From Bryum argenteum (Eukaryota > Streptophyta > Bryopsida > Bryales > Bryaceae), in assembly GCA_037043015.1 (NCBI GenBank), contig CM073321.1:9370001-9434000 (forward strand): 64,000 bases of DNA, given 5' to 3'. Positions 33,435 to 44,460 of this stretch are shown here, in pieces. A program made the position numbers and the translations under genes. Under the pieces are notes generated by a model. The model saw only the letters and a list, made by a program, of their open reading frames with translations. It did not search any database and was not told the origin of the DNA. How positions within the stretch are numbered: position 1 is the first letter of the stretch; the number at the start of each line of letters is the position of its first letter.

Positions 33435-35018
33435 TTAGCGGCTAGCAAATGCCACGGGGCGGTCCTTGCCATTAGGTCCATGTGGTTGACACAAGGTAGA
33501 CCCTACGGCTACCGCCGATGCATCACAATACACATGAAAAGGGATGTCCCAATTGGGGGGCACGAGGCATGGATAGGAGGTCAACTTGGTTTTGAGGGCA
33601 TCAAAACCCTCTTGACACTCATGGATCCATAGAAATTTGACCTCCTTCCTTGTGAGGTTGGTCAAGGGTATGGCGGCCGTGGCATAATCGGCCATGATGT
33701 CCCGATACCACCCAAAACGGCCAAGAGCACGTTGTACGCCCTTGACCAAAGTTGGGGGTTCAAGGTTGAGGATTACTTCAACCTTTTCGGGGTCCGGTTC
33801 CTTGCCGGCCTTGGAAATCACGTAGCCCAACAATACCCCTTTTTGTACCCCTAGGTACACCTTGGCGGGATTTAAGGAGAGTCGGTTTCGACGGCACCGT
33901 ACAAAACACTCACGCAACATTGCGTAGTGTTCTAATGCACTTGTCTGGGTGCTAAAATCATCAATGAAAATCGACAAAGACTTATGGAGGAGGTCAAAAA
34001 ATATAGAAGTCATGACTCTTTGGAACGGCGAGGGTGCGTTGCACAACTCGAAGGGCATGACCACATAGATGAATGTCCCCTAAAGGGTTGTGAAAGCGGT
34101 TTTGTGATAATCATCGGGATGGATGGATACTTGGTTATATCCCGAGTATCCATCTAGGAAGGTGTAGAGCTCATGCCCCGCCACCTCATCCAAGATTTGG
34201 TTCACAAATGGAAGAGGAAAATGATCCTTTTGGGTGGCTTTGTTTAAACGACAATAGTTGATGCACACCCTTAACTTCCTATTTTTCTTCTTTACGAGTA
34301 CCATAGAGGACACCCAATCCGTGATTTCCACCGGTTTAATGAAACCCGCCCCTAAGAGTTTTTCCAACTCGGATTTGACCACGAGTTGGAGGCGGGGGTT
34401 CATCCGGTGTTCCTTTTGCCGGAACGGTATGGACCCCAGAAGTAAGGGGATTGTGTGTTGGGCAATCTCCGGTGGGATGCCCTTGAGGTCTTTATAGGAC
34501 CAAGTAAAAATGTCCCGGAATTCGAGGACAAGACCTTTGAACGTCTCAATTTCTTCCGGGGATAATTGAGCCCCCATTTTGATGGGGCGGGGCTCTTTGC
34601 CATTTAGAGACACGTCCACATCTACGCAATTGTTGATTGGAACCGTGACCGGGTTGGTGGGGCCGTGATACCAATCACTGGGCACCGCGGGGTAAATAGG
34701 TAACTCGAAACCCACCTCCAAGTTAGTGGAGGTGTTCTGGAAATGAAGGGGAGGAGGGAGTATTTCCTCTTCTTGTAACCTAGGGGGTTCAAGGTCCTCG
34801 AAATGATCCCGAAGCCATGTGGCAAACTCACCGTCATCCTCCCAATCATAAAGTCCTGGCCCAAGGTTTCTAATCGAGCTTAAATCAATGGGATTCATTC
34901 CCGGGACCAACGTAGGGTGTATAAGGTCCACGTGTTCAACATTGGTGGATGGCGTTGTTTTAGGCACTTCTCCAAGTGTTCCTAACAAGGTGGGTACCTG
35001 ACACCCGATGGTCCCCAT
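33435..35018 (-). pseudogene. Reverse transcriptase of gypsy element III
   Basis: LEKLLGAGFIKPVEITDWVS, KLRVCINYCRLNKATQKDHF, FLDGYSGYNQV, then MPFELCNAPSPFQRVM and the active site SIFIDDFS (both Asp kept). The thumb is present (LGYVISKAG). One in-frame TAG near 34080 sits where the family has Trp (FTTPWGTF-like), the two halves being in the same frame. Confidence 0.88.
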
Positions 35019-35021
35019 CGA

Positions 35022-36455
35022 TCAATTTTCCAGCGGACCAAATTGCAAAGTTGATTGATTGATGGACCAACGCTCGTCGGCGTTGGCCCTCCTCAACCAA
35101 TCTCTCCCTAAAAGAACGAGATAAGCGGCCTTACTAGTCTCAAGCTTCAATACATGGAAAGTCAATGGGTAGACCTCCCCCCGCTTCCATGTGGCAATTG
35201 GCAATTTTGCCAAGTGGAGATATTGGTCGTTGGTCCGCCACCTTGACAATGTAAGGGGAAGGGCCGATAATATCCAAACCTAGCTTAGCCATCGTGATGG
35301 AGGACATGACGTTGATGCCACTACCGTTGTCAACAACGGCGCCCGGGATGATTCTATCCAAAATAGAGACATCAATCTCGAAGGCACCGTCATCTACCAA
35401 CGGGCTAGTGTACATTTTAGCGGTCATTACCACCTTCCGAGGTCTCCGGGGCATTGTCGCCCCTTTCTTGAACTCCTTCCTCAAGGAGGGAGCTACCCGG
35501 ATAAGTTGGGCTATGGATATGTTAGCCCTAATGGTGCAAAGATCCGTCCAAAGGTCATAATCCGCCGCCGGGTTGAACACCCGAGTACCCCGAGCCGCTG
35601 GCCCTAGGGGATCCTGGTGTTCGGACTCCGCCGTGTCTACAAACCGATAGAGGTTCTCTACCTCATCATAAAGAGGTTCTAATTGGATGCCCTCCATTGA
35701 GGGTTGGTCCAGTAGTGGGTCCGGGGGGAACTCATTCAATTGACCCCTCAAGAATTCCTTCACGGCCGGGATATCCGGTTCCTCTTTCGAGTCACTACCC
35801 TCTCGAGATATTGTATCAAGAGGTGGGTTAGTGGCCCGTTGTTGCCGTGTCATAACCGCCACATGGTGTTCAACCGGTTTCCCAATTACCGTCTCCTCAT
35901 GTATGATTAAATGCATACTTTGATGTATAGGGGGGTGGGCCGTGGTTGGAATGACCCCCGTGGTCGGAGGACCACCGGAAGGTGCAACGGTATTCCGGGT
36001 GTCTTGGGAGACCATTGGGTTGGCGTATACCGCCGGCGGTTGAGCACTAGGGGGGACCGGTTGCATCCCCATGTAATATTGAATTGGGGGGGCACTCGGT
36101 CCCGCAAATTGGCTTTGCTCCGACGGTGGTGGGGCATAACTAGTAGGCGCCATTGGATACCATGGAGTCGGGTATGTTTGGAGAAGGTACCCTTGTGCCG
36201 GCTTGTCATAGACGAAGCCTTGGGCGGGGGTTGAGGTATTTGAATCCCCCGGAACGGTTTCCGGCTTTGCCTTTTTTTGGCGGAAACACCGCTCGGTGGG
36301 GTGGTTGTCCCCACAATTGTCACACACCACACCGGTCTCCACCCAACACTTTCCCGGACCAATGGGGTGTGATCGCCCACATGTAGGACACGGTGTCCCC
36401 TTTGGTAATGGTGGGTTACTGTGAGCCAAAAAACCACCATGGAGTGGCCTTTGGT
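35022..36455 (-). pseudogene. Zinc knuckle and protease region of gypsy element III
   Basis: CDNCGDNHPTERC is a complete CCHC knuckle. A Pro/Gln-rich linker follows. The protease active site reads GAVVDNGSGINVMS (family: V-D-G-G-S-G-x-N), with N for the first Gly after Asp. A frameshift near 35.17 kb and a TGA at about 35020 (Trp codon in context LEN-W) separate it from RT. Confidence 0.8.
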
Positions 36456-38124
36456 CACAAGGGGATTGACAAGAACAACACATGAAGAGAGGAACAAGGG
36501 AGAAGAGAAGACGAGAAAAAATAAAGAAGGAACAAGGGGAAGTGAAGAAGAAAACCCCCGCCGGCCTCCTTTTAACCCTCTTCCGATTTTTGGCACGCCA
36601 TTGCTTCATCTTAGCTTCGATTTGGGCGTGCCATAGCTTTTTGGAAAGCCAAGTCAATTTCGCACTCACCCCCAAAATCTCAGAAGCATAGGATCAAAAC
36701 CCGAGGACTGATGGCCAAAATACTGGGGCTTACTTCTTTTAACCGCCGGCGGGAAAACCCTTCAACACCCCCAACTTAAGAGGGGTGTTTCTCCCTCTTC
36801 AAAGATCGGATCGGAACATGCCATATACCCCTAGAAAGCTCTTTTGGAGCTCTACCTACCCTAGAAATCTCAATAGCATAGAGTAAAAACTCCGTGACTG
36901 ATTGCTGTTTGAACACAGCTGGTTTGATCACTGCCGTGGGGAAACCGTTTTCGACACCCCGACTTTGCGAGCAAATTTCTCCTTCTCTACAACTCGGATT
37001 TGAGCATGCTTACTACCGTTGGAAAGCTCTACTAGAGCTCTATCTACCTTAAAAATTGCAAAGAAGTTGAAGTAGAATTGAGTGAGTTATGGGAGAAACA
37101 ATTTGGCTAGCTTTCATGGGGCAATAACAACCTCCTATCTTAACAAAGGAACTCAATAAGGAGGAAGATGAGTGAGGCAAGACAAGCATTTTGAGAAGGG
37201 CTCTCCTTCTCCTAACTACTAACACTTCAAAAACAAGATCATTTTGAGAAGGGCTCTCCTTTTCCTAACTACTAACAATTCTAAAGAGATGATCGAGGTG
37301 AACAAAGAGGAGAAGGAAGCCCATATCCTTCCTCCTCCTAATTACATAGATGGATAGGTAGGTGAACAAAATGGAGGAGAAGGAGGCCTAAGGCCTTCCT
37401 TCTCCTACTCTAACCTAAACTAAGAGGAGATGGAAGAGGTAGACAAACAAGATATGAGACAAACAAGATGGAGGAGAAGGAGGCCCATGGCCTTCCTTCT
37501 CCTACTCTAACTAGATTGAGTGGATTATGATAGCTTGGAAACAAGCTATTAAGTACAAAATGAGAGCTGCCAAAGAGGCGGCTCACCCTAAAGCCTAACT
37601 AAGGCCTAAGCCCTAACTAAAGCCTCCATGGATGAATAATCGCCACTCCACGCGCTCCGTCCTTGAAGCCTCCATTCCATCAACCACTTCATCAATGGAT
37701 GTAGCCTCACATTCTACTACAAGGTTAGATGGATGAGACTTACAACAATCAAATTTCAAACACAACATGGACATCAAAGACTAGTTGTACAAAGCCCATG
37801 GTAAAACGCTCAATTCTAATTTAAGCAACTAACCCTATTTCTAATTTAGGATTCACTAGGGAGAATTTTTCCTCCTCTAGTTCTTCTCCATCATCAACTG
37901 GATCCACTAGGGGGAATTTTTCCTCCTCTAGTCCTTCCACACCCTAATGCTGAAATTAGTCTTAAACATCCCATCAAAGGCCTTGCAACAACTAACCCCT
38001 AATATACAAATTGCATTCAAAACTAAATTATTGTATATTCATCAATTTACCTCAAGATGTCATGGTTTGCAAACACTTCATTAATAAAAGTCATTATTAA
38101 CAACATTTAAACAAGAGAGCGCTC
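36456..38124. repeat. Non-coding insertion inside gag of element III
   Basis: gag sequence stops at about 38.12 kb and resumes at about 36.46 kb (DQRPLHGGFLAHSNPPLPKG). The intervening DNA has no coding signal but has internal repeats. A diverged unit of roughly 165-180 bp with AAAGCTCT..GGAGCTCTA recurs at 36.6, 36.8 and 37.0 kb. A GGAGAAGGAGGCC/CCTTCCTTCTCCTACTCTAA unit recurs at 37.3-37.5 kb. It could be a nested non-autonomous or solo-LTR element; ACAAGA occurs near both ends (36467, 38111), but I could not fix exact borders. Confidence 0.45.
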
Positions 38125-39268
38125 TTACGCTCTCGCAATTACCCCAGTTGGTTTGGGCGGTGTAGGCCGGCTATGTGGTGGGACATAAGGGCTTGGATTA
38201 GGTGGACTTGGGCAAAATCGGGGAGTATGACTAAATTGGCGGCAATTTGTGCACCAAAGGTTAGACGGGTGTACCCCGGTTTCACTTACAGGTGGTGGTG
38301 CATTCATGCTTTTAGCATTAATGGCCATGGTCAATTGGTCCCCTAGAGACTTGATGGTGTTCATCATATCCACCTTAAGATCATCATTGGCCTTTTTAAA
38401 CCGTTCCTCCAATTCCGCCAACCGGTCCACCTTAGCAGGTTCCGGTTGAGGGTGCCATTGAAGTTGAGGAGCCGGTGGCCTTGAATCAAGGGGGTTGGAT
38501 TGAACATAACCGGAGGTATATGGTGCCATAGGCCTAGATGGCTACCCCGGGGTTTGACCCTCCCTATGAGGAGGTTCATAGTGAGTGGGGATAAATGAAG
38601 GATTCGGGGCCACCGATCCGGCCCACATTCGGTTATTCTCCTTCTCTATGCTCTCAACTCGGCGGACAGCGGTTTGGGCATCACCCACCGTTCGGGGCAT
38701 GAAGTTCAACACATCCCGGATTGTGGATTGTTTGTTGAATCGTTGGATGAAGTAATACCGGATGATGTCATCGGTCAAGTGGTTGCCCACGAACCTTGTT
38801 ACCACCGTATTAAACCGGCGTATATACTCCGTGATTCCCTCGGTGGGTCCTTGCCTTATCTCCGTGAGAGCTACCGGTCTCGGGCCTAAATTGCCTCAAA
38901 AAGGCCGTTTGTATGGTCGGCCAATCCACAAACGTTCCGGGGGCGTGTGAGCGGTACCACTCATATGCCACCCCTTCTAAGGTGGTGGAAAACCAAACCA
39001 ACCAATAGCCTTCTTCGGGAATGACATTAGTCACGAGGGTTTCAATATACTTCTCAATATGATTGGAGAGGTCCTCGTGAGCCATCCCGGAGAACTTCGG
39101 AAGGTGCACGGGCATCAATATTGGAAGCCCTCGTGGGGCCATCATTGCATCCGCCGGGTCAACCGGGGGTACCGGGGCGCCTGGGTTGAACGGTTGCGCC
39201 ATGAGAATAGGACCAACTCGGACCACCAGAACCGAGGAGTTTTCTACCTCTGAAGTCCCACCTTCCAA
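38125..39268 (-). pseudogene. gag of gypsy element III
   Basis: Three consecutive frames. 39268-38810 has the gag core (LPKFSGMAHEDLSNHIEKYI, YEWYRSHAPGTFVDWPTIQ). 38805-38542 is the end of the core (FVGNHLTDDIIRYYFIQRFN). 38529-38125 is Pro-rich with a knuckle, CTNCRQFSHTPRFC, which fits C-x2-C-x4-H-x4-C. Frameshifts and a stop separate them. The coding sequence halts abruptly at 38125. Confidence 0.8.
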
Positions 39269-39639
39269 ATCCTTGGGTTGGACTTCTTCTAATTGACTAA
39301 ATCTACTTTGGGCACCAATTAACCGGTATGGATTACGAAGCCTAAAAACACCAAGAAGTTATTAAGCTAGATTCGAACCTAAATCAAGCAACCGGAACCT
39401 CTAAGGACCCTAAAATGACCAATGAAAAAACCGGACAGCATAAGAGAACCCTCAATTAGGTTTGGTGAATTAATTTTTAACACAAGTTTTTTAAACCCAA
39501 GTGAGCACAAATGGCCGTCCGCCCCTTATCGTGATGGTGCACGTCTTGGGAGTGGTAACCACTCAAGAACCTCGTGCCGGTTCTATGATGGGCGGCTTCA
39601 CCCGACCCACTTCCCAGTTTCCCAATTGGACTTCCGGAC

Positions 39640-39650
39640 CAGGGATGTCA
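39640..39650 (+). repeat. Left terminal inverted repeat of the giant hAT
   Basis: CAGGGATGTCA. Preceded by TSD TTCCGGAC. Followed within 80 bp by GGACGTC, GGACGTCCG and GTCCGTCCGG clusters. Confidence 0.9.
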
Positions 39651-39831
39651 ATCCGGACGTCTTTTGGGTTTTTTTGGTCGGACGGACGTCCGTCCGTCCG
39701 GACTTCCGTCCGGGGGGTAAATCGGAATTACTATGAATGTAGTAAATTTATTAACCGTCAGATCGTATTGAAAATCGCATCGTAGCCGTTCAAATAGTGT
39801 TGTGAGTGTAGGTGATTACCGTTGGATTGAA

Positions 39832-40380
39832 TCGGGCGGCCCAGGACCGTCCGATTGGCCTTGCCGACCGACCGGTCGACGCCGTCGGATCGGTCGCGGC
39901 CGGCGGATCGATCGGTCGATTGGCGGCCGCCGTTCGATCGATCGGTCGCGGGTTCGCCGCCGCCGTCGGATGGGCCCCGGTCGGCGTCGGCCGTCCGATC
40001 GGTTGCGGTCGGCGTCGGCCGACCGATCGGTCGCGGTCTCCGTCGGCCGTCCAATCGGCCGCGACCGGCCGGTCGGCAGCGGCCGTCCTATCGGTCGGCT
40101 GATCGGTGGGGTCGGCCGCCGGTGATCGGTCGGGTCGGCCGGGCCGATCGGTCGGGCCGGTCGGCGCCGGCCGTCCGATCGGTCGGCCGATCGGTCGGTC
40201 GGCCGCGGCTATTCGGTTGCGCCGGTCGGCGCCGGCCGTCAGATCGGTCGGGCCGGTCGGCCATCGGCCGTCCGATCTAGGTCGCCGGTCGGCCATCGGC
40301 CGTCCGATCTAGGTCGCCGGTCGGCCATCGGCCGTCCGATCTAGGTCGCCGGTCGGCCATGCGACCGCGGCCTATATAAG
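39832..40380 (+). promoter_or_regulatory. GC-rich CCGGTCGG block and TATA box before the kinase-like gene
   Basis: About 540 bp dominated by CGGTCGGCC/GGCCGTCCGATC words, with at least three copies of a 32-bp unit at 40258-40360. It ends in TATATAAG at 40373-40380, about 165 bp upstream of the first ATG. Similar blocks precede each of the other genes of the giant hAT. The long Arg/Pro-rich frames here are composition artefacts. Confidence 0.65.
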
Positions 40381-40545
40381 GCCGACCGGCCTCCACTCTC
40401 CTCACTTCTTTCCTTCGTTATCAGGGTGCGGAGTAGCTGTAGGTTGGAAATTTTTTTAATTTTCATCCAGTGGCTCCTTATCCTACGGAGGAAAGAAGTC
40501 TTTTCATTTGTAAGGGGGGAGATTTTGCTTTTTTTTTTCACAAAG

Positions 40546-42035
40546 ATGCCTAAACATGGGGCTGGCGGTAGTGGGGGGAATCGAGGCCGGAGACCAAGGG
40601 TTCATAGACATTTGGAGAAGTGGGACACCCATCCAATAAGTGCAAGAACTTTCTTCGGGGGAATGTAATCGTGCGGTTTTATGAGGCTAACAGTCTTCCA
40701 CGTTTGTTTAGCAAATACGTGAGATACAAAGAGGAAGCTGTGGCCAAATTCAAGGACGACATGATGGACCTCATGATGGAAGCGCTCCAAGATCCGGTGT
40801 GGAGAACGGAGACCGATAAGCGTGGTTTCTGGATTTGGATGGAGGATAGATTAATTGATGCTCTCGGAATGTCATCGACATATTGAAGAGGTATGAGAGA
40901 ACCACTCGAGCGGGTGATGAGGAGTTCAGGGATGTGGTATTGAGGGCAGAAGCTTTTCAAGAAGCGATGAGGCTGTATTCCAATAATGCAAACCGGGTTG
41001 GTTCCATAGGATGGTGGCGCACGGAACAAGGAAGGTTAATGGAGCTGGTTCGTACGAAAAATTTGGTAGTAATTCCTATGACGGCCCGTATCATTGAGCT
41101 TGAGAAGAGGACTCTAAGGGGAGGATACGACACAATTTCCAAAGTTCACATAAGAGGGGTTGTGGGTATTGAAGAGTTTTGGGAATTTCTTTGCAAGACT
41201 CCCATCCATCTTTGTGACACGACCGGACTTGGCCAAGGTGGAGCATCGAATGAGGAGCTTCTTTGTGAGGATACAACATCCAGGTGTTATTCGTTTTATA
41301 GCCATTCATGCAAATAAATTCCAAGGCTATACGTATTGGTGGAATGGCGGCACGATTCGATCAATGTTGGCCCTCGATGCAAGATATGGAGATGATGTTC
41401 ATGGAGAGATCGGACTCTCACCTCATTCTGATGATGAGCTTATTCGAGCTTGGCAGTTGGTCCGGTTCCGCAAAAAACGAACAGAGCTTGCTTGGGCTTT
41501 AGTGCATATCATGTGTGAAGTCCACCGGTTGAACTACCTCCACAACGATGTGTCTTCAGACAACATACTTCTTCACTTCCCTCAAGATGAATCACGGGTG
41601 TATATTGGAGTATGTGATTGGGGGCTAAGTACGAGCATGGATGATAAAATGAGGTCCTTGTATACGTTCACAAAACCCCAAGAGCGAATTGATACTCTAC
41701 AAGCACGATATTGGGTAGATCCTCGGGTGGCGTACTTGTACAAACGGAGTGATGACATTCACATTATTCCGCTTCTTGATTGCGCTTCGGAGGAGTTTGC
41801 TACGGCACGAATAGCACAACGCATCCTCAAGAAGAGCATGTCGAAGGCCTACGAGAATTGCCAAAGTACAACGGGGCCTGACCGGTGGTGCAATCAAGAC
41901 TTGGCAAATGCTTTTGACCAATACTTGGAGATGGTAGCTGATGCAAAGTATACGTTGACCCACGTTGTCAACTGCTTCATGGAATCATTCCATTGGCCGG
42001 TGCCAAATGATCATTATCGCACCAAGTATGATTAG
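40546..42035 (+). pseudogene. Divergent protein kinase gene (hAT cargo), frameshifted
   Basis: ATG 40546 gives MPKHGAGGSGGNRGRRPRVH. Coding sense then passes through several frames (shifts near 40.65, 40.87 and 41.18 kb) to a stop at 42035. Kinase signatures: a Gly-containing start TLRGGYDTISKV; helix C/beta4 AKVEHRMR..RIQHPGVIRF; WWNGGTI; the catalytic loop YLHNDVSSDNILLHF (HND-x4-N replacing HRD-x4-N, with catalytic Asp and Asn kept); and CDWGLS replacing DFG with the metal-binding Asp kept. The N-terminal ~200 residues (GFWIWMEDRLIDALGM...) are unlike anything I know. The usual VAIK Lys is not obvious, so it may be a pseudokinase. Host-directed phosphorylation is only a guess. Confidence 0.65.
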
Positions 42036-42751
42036 CAAATTAGTTATGCGCATTTCTTTTAGTTCTTGCGGCTTTATTAGATTTTTAGATTCTGCATTGA
42101 AGTTCTGATGTAAATGTAGGCAAATTTTTGTAGTAAAATGTATTACATGCCTACTATATGTATCGGCTTCAAGTACATTCTTGTTTATATATACCTTACA
42201 CTGATTCTAATGAATGACTTCTTCTCCATTGTTTGTTATTTTATTTTATTACTTCTCACCTTCAATAGAAATATCTCCAAATCTTCATGAACAATATTTG
42301 AGAATGTATAATGAATTGTGGAACTTCTTCATTATATCAACCTTGCGTAGTTGCGATATTAATGGTTTGTCCGAAGTCAGCTCAAGCATAATATGACTTT
42401 TCTTACATATGCTTTTTTTTTAATGAATTGATGAACATATTATATGTTAGGTGAGAGTGTGAGACTGTAAAAAAAGGCTTAAAGCCAAACAGAAGAAATT
42501 ATTACCACCAAGTGAACTTATAGTATAGAATACAAAGACATCGCCATAAAATCCTTGAAATAACAAATTACATAGTATATTAATATACAACAATATAGTC
42601 CGATATTGGATAATCCATTCATAAACAAAATATGGATTTCAGGATCCTCAAAATTGGCCCCTAGCAAGGCGATAATGGTGTAGACATTATCCGTTGCCAA
42701 AAACTACATAACCTTCACTACAATGACACTATGTATGATGATTTGTCATTC
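42036..42751. other. AT-rich convergent 3' region
   Basis: Lies between the stops of the kinase-like gene (+) and the Cys/His gene (-). Several AATAAA/AATGAA-like strings are present, consistent with two overlapping 3' ends. No gene seen. Confidence 0.4.
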
Positions 42752-43971
42752 TTAATCCGATTCTTCATCATCGTGTTTACGACTTCGCGCAGCGCCGTAA
42801 GAAGGTGGTCCTCGAGAAGATTCTCCAAACAAGTACGTTTGCCTAAAGTTTCTTTCGGCTTCGAGCTGTTCAATGTATTCCTGCTGACTTAGAAGTGTGG
42901 CTTGTTGCAGATCTTGTTGGTACCTCGCCTCTTCGTCCTCCGGAGATAGATAAGGTGCTGAAGGCAGGTCGTTACTTCCGTATGCATTCTGACCATATCC
43001 ATAATTTGTGTAGCCAACAATGTCTGATCTTCTATCATATTGACCTCCATACTCGTATGTTTCCTTCGGGTGTGATGGCCTACGGTACTCGGGACTTCCG
43101 AATGTTGTACCGTATTGGTTCCCACGATTGTATGGGTTTATAGGATGAGTTGGGCTTGAGTTGCATTGAGCATTGGATCCGCTACCCTGCTCACCTCCTA
43201 AACCATGTGTACCTCCTGTATACATTGGAGATGGGTAGTTCGAACTAGATCCACCTCTATTGTACTCGCGTTCGGCTCCGTACGTGTTTTGCTGATGAGG
43301 TGGCATATAACTCACCGGAGTACTGAATTGGTGGTTTCCATGGTAATACCCCTCACTTCCTTCGCCACGAGATCTTTGGTGCTTGATGATCGTCATGGTT
43401 TGAGTCTTCTTTGAGTGCCCCCATATGCCCTTGGAGTTCCATGTTGTTGAAGTTGGGCATCCATATCAGCTGAACGTTCTGAATACGTAGTATAACAATC
43501 GCTTGGTCCCATCCAATTTGTCGGAATGAATCGGTTGCTGCGATCCAATAAATGCACGTTCAAACCTATCACAGTGGTCCAGTCAATGTCCATGTGCAGG
43601 ACTATTTCAGCCCACACCATGGCCATGGTAGAATACAACATCAATTCTGGCCTTGTGTTCTTGATTCCAACTGCAATTGTGACTTCGTGATATCTGTGCT
43701 CAAAATGGTCGCTCTTGCAACTCTTCACTGGGCCTTCACGACGAGGACCATATTTCTCTGCTTCGTGCCGCGGCCATAACTTCATGATGTGGTACATCTT
43801 CACGTACTTCTTGCACATGGTGCAATTCCAAATGTCCGCCCACTCCTCTCGCCAACCCGGCTCTGCAACACAGTTTGGGTCACTCCATGCTTCCCAATCC
43901 ATTTTTGGAGGGTCGCCCTTTGGTCGTGGAGACTTGGCCTCCCCTCTCGAACGTGAAAACTTGGGCGCCAT
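42752..43971 (-). pseudogene. Cys/His-rich protein gene with Tyr/Gly/Ser-rich tail (hAT cargo)
   Basis: ATG 43971 opens MAPKFSRSRGEAKSPRPKG (basic, NLS-like). The core has GWREEWADIWNCTMCKKYVK, then KSCKSDHFEHRYHEV; C-x2-C plus C...H..H suggests a metal-binding domain. It closely parallels the N-terminal part of the RING gene at 49387 (both have CKKYVKMY and KLWPR). The first frame ends TGA at 43393. A second frame begins with an ATG overlapping that stop and continues with a Gly/Tyr/Asn/Gln-rich tail (NRGGSSSNYPSPMYTGG) and a short charged helix, to 42752. The ATGA junction is more likely an indel than true coupling. Unknown function; resembles known BED-like fingers only loosely. Confidence 0.55.
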
Positions 43972-44109
43972 TTCCAGCAGCGACAAGTATGCACAGTGTG
44001 GGCGTGGGTGACCCACGCGGACTCTGAGTAACGCAGTCGATGCAGCTTTAAAAAAAGCCGCAACGCACAGCTCGTTCACCAGAGTGAGGGACAATGAGCC
44101 CCTCCCCTC

Positions 44110-44460
44110 CTATTTATGCCGACCGGGATCGGACGCCATTGGCCAGCTGGCATTGGCCGTCCGATCTCGGCCGGCAGCCGTCAAATCCATGATGCGGCGG
44201 CCGGCGACCGGCCGGTACGACCGATCGGGGTCGCACGTCCGATAGATCGATCGGGGCCGTCCGATGGCGCGGCCGATCGGTCGATCGGGGCCGCCGATCC
44301 CGGCCGACCGATCCGGCCGACCGGCGACCGGTCTGGCGACCGGCATCCGGCCACCCGACCGGGCCGGCGACCGGCGACCGGGCCGGCGACCGGCGACCGG
44401 GCCGGAGACCGACGACCGGGCCGGCGACCGACCCCGTCCCCCGGGCGACCGGTCGGTTGA
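44110..44460 (-). promoter_or_regulatory. GC-rich block and TATA box before the Cys/His gene
   Basis: CCGGCGACCGGCC-type words fill 44150-44455. On the minus strand they end with CATAAATAGG at 44111-44120, about 145 bp upstream of ATG 43971. Same arrangement as the other three genes of the element. Confidence 0.6.

Larger units (their letters stand above)
31700..39320 (-). mobile_element. Ty3/gypsy element III (Tat/Athila-like)
   Basis: Minus-strand order: gag (39268-38125), a ~1.65-kb non-coding interruption, second zinc knuckle and protease (36455-35140), RT (35018-33435), RNase H (33434-32700), integrase (32690-31848). No chromodomain. Most of pol from 35249 to 31848 is one frame broken only by stops at what were Trp or Gln codons. 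A possible primer-binding site TTGGTGCCCA (minus strand, 39309-39318) lies just upstream of gag. The giant hAT element sits 300 bp further upstream, so the 5' LTR may continue at 62818 and beyond. Confidence 0.85.

Noticed and set aside
39755-40312. Long Arg/Pro/Asp-rich ORFs on both strands
   Set aside because: Composition effect of the CGGTCGGCC repeats. The same artefact recurs at 44.1-44.6, 46.9-47.2, 48.9-49.2 and 62.4-62.9 kb.
43393-43396. ATGA overlap suggesting translational coupling of two ORFs
   Set aside because: In a eukaryotic nuclear gene full of frameshifts an indel is the simpler reading.
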